From Pollenia angustigena (Eukaryota; Arthropoda; Insecta; Diptera; Polleniidae), in the NCBI GenBank assembly GCA_930367215.1, contig OV884057.1, forward strand, positions 260,418,339 through 260,482,338: a stretch of 64,000 bases of DNA. The letters are read 5' to 3'. Position 1 is the first letter of the stretch. Each line of letters starts with the position of its first letter. Shown piece by piece: positions 56,066 to 64,000 of the stretch. The notes beneath the pieces are model-generated. The model searched no databases and was not told where the DNA came from. It saw only the letters and a program-made list of their open reading frames with translations. Position numbers and translations under genes: made by a program.

Positions 56066-56759
56066 CACACAGAGAAAACAGATTCGTGATCACAACCGAA
56101 TTTGTCGCCAAATGAAATTGCCAAATGGTTGCATGTACTATCACACAATTCGCATACAATAATACAAAATTTCGTTTCTTAGCATAATTTTTTTGATAGC
56201 AACATTTGAATTTTAATACACTAAGACCGCATTTAGATCTATGCAATTAACGCCGAGTTTTTTTTCTATTTCCTCTAAAAGTAGTTTCGTCGAAACTCTT
56301 TTCACATTTACATTTACATTTTTGTCAAGCATTTTTTTAACTTGTTCAACACCGTTTTCTTCCCTACACCTCCTGCTAACAAACAAAAAGTTGCGGCAAG
56401 TTGCGGCGTTAATTGCATAATGTAAATATGGTCTATCAGTCATAACCACAGACGTTGTGTGTTGTTAGTATGGTTTTTAGAAAACAACAATATGTCTATA
56501 CCCGAATATATGATAGATGCAACTGAATTAACACATTATTGGTGTTCAGAACAAAAGATTTGATTGACTTAATTAATATATTTTTCCCAACGGTTGCATT
56601 AACCATTTTCCCGATTTATTAGATAGAAAATCAAACTGATTCCAATAACCTCCATCTTTTGAAAGTAAACATATTTATTAAGATATTTTATGTACGGTTT
56701 ATTCATTCCCCCTTATCGTGTTTGGCAAACTTTTGGTAATAGATGAAAAAAAACGTGAA

Positions 56760-57135
56760 CTTGCTTCCTTAACCAACCCAGAAAATGTTGAGAACATCGT
56801 GCGTCTACTCCCTTAAACGGAAAGAGTTGTTATCACACCTAAAAAGTTCCAATTAGTCCAAGAAGGAAGGCAGTGTTGAGGAACTGAGAAAGTAGTGCCG
56901 AACATCACAAGCTTTAAACGCAGCGCCTTTAAGAAATCCAAACGAAGCAGGAGCAATTGGTGGTCTATCCTCGCCCAAATTCCTAGTGACCCCGGAGCTG
57001 AATATAGTGGTAAAATCACCGGTAGAGAAGTACAAAGAAGACTCACCCCATCTATGGGGGATAAGCTCAGAAGGTGGAGTATAGTGTTTGATAGTGTTTG
57101 ACGGGACTAGTGATCCATTGGAGTCTATAGAAGGT
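56760..57135 (+). pseudogene. Possible retrotransposon gag remnant
   Basis: Reading frames on the plus strand give LTNPENVENIVRLLP, later RRWSIVFDSV and, one frame on, VFDGTSDPLESIEGAE. The last resembles the start of the capsid-like region in insect LTR-retrotransposon Gag proteins (F-G-x-SDP-x-x-FIE). Stops occur after RLLP and EGRQC. A 10-bp tandem duplication (TAGTGTTTGA twice at 57082-57101) breaks the frame between the last two pieces. GC content is higher than in the flanks. No pol or LTR is adjacent. Confidence 0.3.
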
Positions 57136-57387
57136 GCTGAATAGTCAGCCCACATGTTCGATGTTGATTTGGACCAAATTATGATACTAAAACTTATTTT
57201 ATTAAATAAATGTTTCGCTGCCGTACAAATTTGTTTTTTAATTCAGTCTATAATTAGTTTAGTACTCACAATAAACAACTGCTTTTTTTTTGGTTGTGAA
57301 TTCCAAATAATTATATTTTCATTTACTGTAAACGAATTGAAACTATACTAACAATCAATAATTAGCTGCAATAAATTAATAAGCAAA

Positions 57388-58473
57388 TCTATATATATAA
57401 AATTGGATGTGTGTGTGTATGTATGTAACGTATTGACCCCAAAACGGCTGGGCCGATTTTGATGAAATTTTCAGGGAATCTTCAGAATATTCAGGCGGGT
57501 GACACTGTGAAGTCTGATTTTTTATTTTCGGTCTGGGGGCGGAGGGGCGTGGCAAAAACCATAACTTGAGAACGGCTTGACCGATTTGAACGATTTTTTC
57601 TTTAAAATGATCGCCATGGTCCACCTTAGGTTTTTACGGAAAAAAATTTTCCCCGCCCACTTTTACGCCCACTTTTTTCGATTTACCTAAAATCAGAAAA
57701 CGGCTCCATCGAGTTGACTAATTTTTCTTTCAAATGTTCGTATTAATCAACTTTAAGTTTTCATCGAAAGAAAAATTTACCACGCCTACTTTTACGCCTA
57801 CTTTTACGCCCACTTTTTCTATTAAGCGCATAACTGAAGAACGGCTTGACCGATTTGGACGATTTTTTCTTTAAAATGATCGCCATGGGCTAACTTAGGT
57901 TTTGCGGAAAGAAAATGTTGCCCCGCCCACTTTAACGCCCACTTTTTTCGAATTACCTAAAATCAGAAAACGGCTCCATCGATTTAACAAATTTTTCTTT
58001 CAAATGTTTGTACTAATCCATTTTAAGTTTTCATCGAAAGAAAAATTTACCACGCCTACTTTTACGCCCATTTTTTCTATTAAGCGCATAAGTTGAGAAC
58101 GGCTTAACCGATTCAAACGATTTTTTCTTTAAAATGATTGCCATGGTCAAACTTAGGTTTTTACGGAAAGAAAATTTTGCCCCGCCCACTTTTTTCGATT
58201 TACCTAAAATCAAAAAACGGCTCCTTCGATTTGACTAATTTTTCTTTTAAATGTTCGTATTATTCCATTTTACGTTTTCATCGAAAGATCACGCCTACTT
58301 CTACGCCCACTTTTTCTATTAAGCGCATAACTTGAGAACGGCTTGACCGGTTTAGGTTTTTACGGAAGGAAAATTTTAAAGGCTGTAAATTTCGTTTAAA
58401 GCTCAACTTAAATCGTCTGGTAATACAACACTAATGTTTGCTTGGGGCCAGCAACGCGGACCGGGTCAGCTAG
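57388..58473 (+). mobile_element. Helitron (non-autonomous) with internal tandem units
   Basis: It starts TCTATATATATAAAA after an A and ends GGACCGGGTCAGCTAG before a T, as canonical Helitrons do (A|TC..CTAG|T). The body is about three tandem units of 240-270 bp, each with a CCCCGCCCACTTT block, ACCTAAAATCAGAAAACGGC, ACCACGCCTACTTTTACGCC and GAACGGCTTGACCGATTTG. There is no Rep/helicase coding. A related 3' fragment lies at 28945-29405. Confidence 0.85.
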
Positions 58474-58735
58474 TTTATTATAAAATTTATTGACAAAAGC
58501 CAATTATTGATTGTAATGACCAATATTCAATATTGCAATGCATTTAATTTGGTTGTGATTGACACTATTCGTACTAATTTTTAGTATTAAATAATATTTT
58601 AGTAAGAAAAACGTTTTAATATTCATTAAAAATCAGTTAGAGTTCCGCATTTTTAATGGTTGCAATAATAAATTATATTTCCTCATCAATATTTTATTAC
58701 TGCAACCGTTTTCCAACCAATTTGTTTTCTGTGTG

Positions 58736-59821
58736 TAAAATATTTCCCTATTGAAAAGTCTTGTATCTTAAGCTATTCTTACAGAATTGACAAAGAATTG
58801 CCTTTTGGTCTTATAAAATTATTGAAAGACAACTATTTGACTTAATATTTATTTTCTGCTTAAAATTAAATCTTAAAACAGTATTTCATACGAAATTTTG
58901 GCAACTAAATTTTAAAATTAATCTTCTTTAATTTCCTGTTCTTTACACACGCACTTAAATTTAGCCTGACAAAGAATTCAAAGGAATCATTAAACAAATT
59001 AACTGCCGTTTTATTTATTTTAAATATATTTTGTTTCTACTACAAAAAAGAAAAAAAAAATGTAAATTAGATTAAAATCAGATGCTTTGATGTTGTTGGT
59101 TGCCGTAGCCATGTATATAATTGTTGAACTTAAAAATGGTTCCACTTTTTTTTAAAGATTCATTTGCCAACAGATGGTGAAAAAAATATATCAAAAATAA
59201 TGTAACAAAAATTATGGAAATTGTAACATTGTTTTAATTGTGTTTTTTTTATAATTTTAAATGTGGTCGAATTAATGAGCCTAGAAAAAGAAAATTTTAA
59301 ATTGGTTTCTGCATTATCGCTATTATTTTGAACACTACTGTTTTGAACATAAGTTCAACAATTTTAATTTAATGTCTTTGTATAAATGTGTTGCTCGGTA
59401 TGTTTTTTTTTTTTAATGGCATTAATGTATGCGTGTGTTCGTTTCTACCTACTTTGTGTTTCCTAATGTGCATGTTTTTGTTAATGTATTGTGAGAGTTT
59501 GTGTTTTTCTCTGTTTAAATTTTGTTTATTAAAGCACATCAAACGTAAGGTTTAAATAAATTTACGACTTAAATTAATGTGTTTGTATAAAAATAAATAA
59601 TTTCATTAAAGCCAAGTCATATAAAGAACAAGGAAAAGAAGCAGAAAAATATGAAAAAACACCTCAATAGAATTAAGCAAATTCTTATCCTAAACAATAT
59701 ATTTGTTGTTTTATGTTTTGCAAAACATTTTTATATTCAAAAACTTATGTTTATTGACTGTATTCTTGTATTTTTGTTGTGTTGTAGTAAATAGGGATTG
59801 TTGAAGTTAATAAGTAAATTT
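58736..59821. other. No gene seen
   Basis: AT-rich with T runs. No inverted ends, copies or motif-bearing frames. Confidence 0.4.
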
Positions 59822-60152
59822 TTTTATACCCTTCACCTCAGGTGGAAAAGGGTATATATAAGTTTGTCATTCCGTTTGTAATTTCTACAATATTGATCCT
59901 ACACCCTATGAAGTATATATATTCTGGGTCCTTATGAGGTTCGAATCCTGTTTTTTTTTTTTTTTTAATATTTTTTTTAAATTTTTATATTTTTTATGTT
60001 CTAAATTTAATGAAGTTTAAAGTATTGTAAATATGTATGCATACATATGTAAAAATTATTTAGTTTTTGTCTAGTTGCTCTGTATTCTGCTCCCACAATG
60101 GTGAAGGGTATATAAGATTCGGCACAGCCGAATATAGCACTCTTACTTGTTT
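59822..60152 (+). repeat. DINE-1-like element, short copy
   Basis: It opens with the hairpin TATACCCTTCACC..GGTGGAAAAGGGTATATA, then AAGTTTGTCATTCCGTTTGT and CACCCTATGAAGTATATATA with TTCTGGGTCC. It closes with GGTGAAGGGTATATAAGATT, hairpin ATTCGGC-ACA-GCCGAAT and CACTCTTACTTGTTT. This resembles Drosophila DINE-1/INE-1, which also starts with a TATACCC/GGGTATA hairpin and has an AAGTATATATATTC block. The middle is deleted. Confidence 0.75.
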
Positions 60153-60220
60153 ATCATATATCCGTAATTGGTATGTATTAGAAATTAAAAAAAATTCGCA
60201 ACAAGGACCATCATTAAAAA

Positions 60221-61178
60221 TAACAAGTAAGAGTGCTATATTCGGCTGTGCCGAATCTTATATACCCTTCACCATGATGAGATTAGAACAAAAAGTTATA
60301 TATATAAACAACGTTCTTTAGATAGGTATAAATAAATATTAATTGAGCCACGCCAACTTTTCACTTCTTCATGCCGAAGAATATAAAAAAACAAAAAATT
60401 TATATATGTATGTACCTAGGCCCGTTTCCTCTTTTGCCAAAGTTGATATTTGAAATTCGATTTATAATCTTAGAATCGTTTTTTAGAACATAAAAAGATT
60501 AAATAAGAAAAATGAAAAAAAAATTCTTTTTGGGATTCGAACTGGCAATATCATCAGTCTCAGGAGAGAACTTAACAACTCGGCTACGAATGCTTTTACT
60601 GAAGAAGCGTTAAATTAAAATATATTGAGTCTATGAGTTTGTTTCTTTATTTGAGCGGCATATCATATACATACATGCATTAATGTGTATGTGTAGACGT
60701 TAAATTAAACACATTACAAATAAAATCCACCACTTGTAGTCTAGGGTATAAAAAAAGCAACAAAAAAAACAACATTACCAACACTGTATGACCGTTGAAT
60801 CCAAAATTGAATTGGTTTGTATGGTATGTTTATGTCTTTTTTGTAGTACAGTGTGACATAACACGTCTAATTGGACCTTTAAAGGAGTCGTGGTTTTTTA
60901 CTCATATCTCAGCCATTTGTGGACCGAGCTTGCTGAATTTCAATAGCATACAACTCCGTACCATATGTGACATAAGTGTATAATAACCTGGCCCCCATCA
61001 TATATGGGGTCTTCGAAAAACCCATTTCAACGGACAGACGGACAGACGGACAGACGGACATCGTTAAATCAACTTAGCTCCTCATAAGGACCCAGAATAT
61101 ATATACTTTATAGGTTCTAACATCAATGTTATGGAAATTAAAAACGGAATGAAAAACTTATATACCTGTGGTGAAGGA
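60221..61178 (-). repeat. DINE-1-like element, near full length
   Basis: The complement of the family: 3' end AACAAGTAAGAGTGCTATAT with the ATTCGGC-TGT-GCCGAAT hairpin at the left. At about 61033-61062 is a GACAGACGGACAGACGGACA run (GTCY repeats on the other strand), then CATCGTTAAATCAACTT, GACCCAGAATATATATAC and AACGGAATGAAAAACTTATA. The GTCY run is the hallmark of mini-me/DINE-1 elements. A tRNA-derived sequence is embedded at 60519-60605. Confidence 0.75.
60519..60605 (-). repeat. tRNA-derived SINE head
   Basis: On the minus strand an A-box TAGCCGAGTTGTTAAG and a B-box-like GTTCGAATCCC are spaced as in Ser/Leu-type tRNAs. They are followed by A/T-rich DNA that may be the SINE body. Acceptor-stem pairing is poor, so it is not a working tRNA. 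Confidence 0.55.
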
Positions 61179-61684
61179 CACATTTGTAAAAAAAATGTTA
61201 ATCCATACAAACCGATAAACAATTAAAACACTAGTGGTGAATTAAGGTACATATACTTATGGTGTTTTATTTCTAAAAAATAATTATGCATTATAATTGT
61301 GTAATATATTTATCAGTTTACACGTACCCTTACAAAGAGATACAGTTTTCTAAATTACAATACAACACAATAATAGCTTCGTTTTTATATCCATCACAAT
61401 ATAACCAAAAATCACAATACAGCAAAAATTGTACGCAACAACAAGAAAGAAGTTTATAAGAAAATACTTCTTTATATAAAAGGTACTTAACGCATATGCA
61501 AAAACGGTATTATCCCACACTCAATTATAGCTGGGGGGGGGGAAATGTAACAAATTTGCCATTTATTGTTGTAACATATTTAGAAAAAACAACAAATTTT
61601 CACATTTTTGCTTATATTTTTAGAATACAACAAAAACCCGCGCGAATGGAACATTTTTGTCAGAAAAGAAAACATCATTCCATG
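61179..61684. other. No gene seen; G(10)-type run
   Basis: AT-rich, with a GGGGGGGGGG run at about 61532-61541. The open frame 61496-61687 has no motif. Confidence 0.4.
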
Positions 61685-61900
61685 TGAAGTTTATATATCC
61701 TTAGTCCTTGAATAAGTCTAAATCAATTTAGCTATGACAATTGTTCCGTCAATTGAAATAACGCTCACTTTTGCACAACTCAAAAGAAAGAAAAATATTG
61801 CTGTGAAATGCTTTATATTTTTATTAAGAAGTTTGGGATTGAAATCCAGCACAATCAGTTCAGCAGGAAAATATATATGAAGAGTTATCCAACCAGCCTA
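61685..61900 (+). repeat. DINE-1-like fragment
   Basis: CCTTAGTCCTTGAATAAGTC, TTTAGCTATGACAATTGTTC and TTGAAATCCAGCAC match the 5' half of the copy at 49565-51540 in the opposite orientation. Both ends are missing. Confidence 0.45.
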
Positions 61901-61936
61901 AATTAATTAATGTTGAAGTGTGAGTGGTAGATGTAT

Positions 61937-62309
61937 CCCTGCAAATAAAATTGGACCACCTGATCCATTTTGAGAAAATGTACAACTCAATGGACTGGTC
62001 CGATGTAATGCAAGCATGGACCATGTCATTGTTAAAAAGTGTTTGTAGTGAGACGATATGTCTTCGTTTTTTTAACGACATGTTTTCCTTTAAACGACTT
62101 CAAAACTAATCCTCTTGAGTATACCATGGAGTAGTTCTAAAACTACTCCTTAGTAGTCCAAAGGTGGGTTTTATGGTCCTGCCCTAGGACATCATAATGT
62201 TAAAAAGACCATGTTTTTTTCATACGTTTGGGTTACTTTTTGACTACTCCTAGTCTCTTGTGGGCTACGCTTTACACGCGTGTTTGGACTGGTCCTATTA
62301 TTTGCAGGG
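61937..62309. mobile_element. CCCTGCAAATAA-ended element, copy 2
   Basis: The inverted relative of 38241-38666, with ends CCCTGCAAATAAAATTGGAC and CCCTGCAAATAATAGGACC. TAT lies on both sides. It has a single GGAGTAGTTCTAAAACTACT unit where copy 1 has two. Confidence 0.75.
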
Positions 62310-63194
62310 TATGGGATATGGGATATTAGACTGGTTGATTGTGTGGGTAGATATTTGGGGATAAACTGATGACAAATGTGTGGGATAAAAGGCAACCACG
62401 CAAACTTCTTTAACAGCGCTTCTCTTTCATTTCAGGTAAATATTTGTCGGTTGATTTACCACGCATCACATTGCAGAGTTAAAAGAAACGTAAAATAATT
62501 ACAATTGCTCCAAGCGACTTTTATTAGTTGCGTTGGGTACTCAGTAAAGAAAAGAAAAACCTTTTGGGTTTGTCGTAGGTCTTACGTTACAAATTTTAAT
62601 TAAAAATTAGGCTATAAATATATTCGTTTCTGTGAACTCAAGTATGTAAAGTAGGTAGACTTAGAATTTAATTAAACAATTAAAAGATCAGAAATAAAGT
62701 GACATAAAACTACAGTTCTTTAGTAGATCCTTACTTAACGTTTCAAAGAATCACAATATGCATTTTTCTAGCAACGGTTTGAACTTAATATTTCAACATG
62801 AACTCTAAAATGCAACAGTTAAATTAAATATTACTTATGTTTAGTAACGTATAATAACATTTAAATTTTATAACTTGAACAATTTAGTAATTATAAATGA
62901 TACGTAGCATTAATTAAAAAATATAGGAATTATTTTTTTTGTTTGCTGGCTTTAGTTCGAAAATTGTTATGTTTGCTGTGCTATTGTTTTTTTTTTTTTC
63001 AAATAAACTCCAAATAATAAATAATTTATGCATTTTTATTCATTGAAATTACTTAATTTATAACAAAAACTTTATTAATCAGTTAACCGGTCAATAACAA
63101 AATTAACCGATTTAACATTGGGTAACTAATCGATCGAATAGCCGATTAAAAGAAAAGCTCGATTAACGGAATACCCTACCTAATACCCATGTAA
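62310..63194. other. No certain gene; possible splice acceptor at 62435
   Basis: CTTCTCTTTCATTTCAG ends at 62435 and is followed by GTAAATA. It could be an acceptor before a short terminal frame, or a donor (CAG|GTAAAT), or chance. Around 63085-63170 ATTAACCG/CGATTA-type motifs resemble the subterminal repeats of the element at 34806. Confidence 0.35.
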
Positions 63195-63511
63195 ATGTTG
63201 CTTTATGACAACGCACCTGAAATTGTATTGCCATCCGTAATCCACCAAAAAATATCATCGAACTTTAAAACTAAAGCTGCTAGAAAAATTCTAATGATGG
63301 AATTGTTTATCAGTACTCTGAATTTAACTTTAAACAATGGAGAGAATCTCAGGAATCTTTTGGAAAAATTTGGAACAAAATCATTCTGTATGACAGTAAA
63401 TCATACTGCCAAATTGCGTGAAGTCGGTTCACAATTTACCATAGACCCAATATGAAACATTTAACATTTAACAACACCTAAGACAGCCTAATGCAGTACT
63501 CTTACTTGTTT
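63195..63511 (+). repeat. DINE-1-like element, 3' half
   Basis: GTGAAGTCGGTTCACAATTT with ACCATAGACCC, then AGTACTCTTACTTGTTTTC at the end. The terminal hairpin is eroded. Confidence 0.5.
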
Positions 63512-63559
63512 TCTTGAATTCCGATTAGCAAATTTATCACGAGATTTTCCGTCCCTGGA

Positions 63560-64000
63560 TTTTCGAAAAATTAGTCTTGTTTTCCGAAAATTGGTTCTTC
63601 AATTCCCAAGATTTTAAAAGCACTGAACAATTAAAAATAAGCACGGAAAGAACTTTTTACAAAATCACTAGGAAATATGGCTTAAACAAAGAAATAGATA
63701 ATCATTTAAAGCAAATTTCGATCTACCAAAGGTTAAAAACAATTTGGTTTAAAGATTGATGTTTGATAATTGACTGCCAGCAGTCGTCGATGGCTGTGAG
63801 TGTTAAACGGCAAAACCCCCTGAAGAGATTGAGTGGTTACGATTGCAACATGTTAGGGTAACCTGTCCGTCAAAGCCTGGGTTCGAGCCCCGCGGCAGTC
63901 AATAATGAAAAATTATCAATAAATTTTAATTAATTTCATGTTGTAAAATTCCTTTCTTCACAAAAATAATTTAATGAAAATTAAATTTGATGAACTTAAG
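63560..64000 (+). repeat. Family S element with tRNA-like core, runs off window
   Basis: The upstream part (AAAGCAAATTTCGATCTACC, ACAATTTGGTTTA) matches the complement of 19400-19470. The tRNA-like core is at 63769-63900. The arm (TAATTTCATGTTGTAAAATT, TTAAATTTGATGAACTTAAG) continues beyond the window. No left arm is present, unlike the copy at 32778. Confidence 0.6.
63769..63900 (+). repeat. tRNA-like core of family S
   Basis: GACTGCC at 63770-63776 can pair with GGCAGTC at 63894-63900, like a 7-bp acceptor stem. GAGTGGTTACGATTG resembles a D-arm/A-box, and GGTTCGAGCCC is a perfect B-box. The length (131 bp) is too great for a tRNA and the T stem is imperfect, so it is a relic. Confidence 0.55.

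Larger units (their letters stand above)
56066..58735. mobile_element. Possible CACACAGA-ended composite element
   Basis: CACACAGAGAAAACA at the left pairs with an inverted CACACAGAAAACA at 58723-58735. CAACCATTTTCCC/GGTTGCA motifs recur near both ends. A TA flank is not clear at the left. A Helitron and a gag-like stretch lie inside. A minus-strand frame (56449-56213) has an acidic/basic helix-prone part (QVKKMLDKNVNVNVKR) of unknown origin. Confidence 0.35.

Noticed and set aside
56213..56449. 78-codon minus-strand frame with a charged, helix-prone stretch
   Set aside because: No recognised family and no start context; kept only as a remark inside a possible element.
60519..60605. Functional tRNA-Ser gene
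   Set aside because: A-box and B-box resemble Ser/Leu tRNAs but the acceptor stem does not form and it sits within a repeat.

Overview
The window is very AT-rich eukaryotic DNA with no intact protein-coding gene. It suggests a higher fly (Diptera, Schizophora). The grounds are many copies of a DINE-1/INE-1-like (mini-me, Helentron-type) element, piggyBac, hAT, Tc1/mariner and Helitron remnants, tRNA-derived repeats, long homopolymer runs, and CAA/CAG-type and TG-type simple repeats. It is best read as intergenic or intronic DNA. A calyptrate fly is a guess from the repeat style, not a demonstrated identity.

Layout. 1-4.3 kb: a DINE-1-like 3' end, a TTAA-flanked repeat, and a LINE reverse-transcriptase remnant (+) broken by a TTAA-type MITE and followed by a hAT remnant. 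4.3-10.9 kb: mostly unassigned, with a TA-flanked MITE, DINE-1-like copies and a tRNA-like sequence. 10.9-12.5 kb: a foldback element, a hAT MITE with a perfect 8-bp duplication, and a Harbinger-like MITE. 15-16.5 kb: a LINE endonuclease remnant (-), a dispersed repeat and a MITE. 18-21.4 kb: a mariner-like MITE, a large inverted repeat, a near-perfect 142-bp-arm palindrome and a 494-bp solo LTR. 22-23 kb: a LINE RT remnant (-) that keeps its YADD. 23.3-25.6 kb: a 2.3-kb solo LTR with two minisatellites, one split by a hAT MITE. 26.9-29.7 kb: a dispersed repeat holding a 1.1-kb foldback and a Helitron end. 32.8-33.1 kb: a tRNA-like core between inverted arms. 34.8-37.6 kb: a nested hAT-like element containing a ~0.6-kb-arm hairpin. 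38.2-44.1 kb: nested elements including a degraded transposase. 45-51.5 kb: DINE-1-like copies, a TIR element and a pogo-like MITE. 53.9-55.9 kb: a TTAA-flanked piggyBac with a dead transposase. 56-58.7 kb: a possible gag remnant and a Helitron with internal tandem repeats. 59.8-64 kb: two head-to-head DINE-1-like copies and another tRNA-like-core element.

The elements form layered insertions. Several are dated relative to each other by target-site duplications or by an uninterrupted related copy elsewhere in the window. The only piece that looks like host coding sequence is a possible terminal exon near 51.8 kb.
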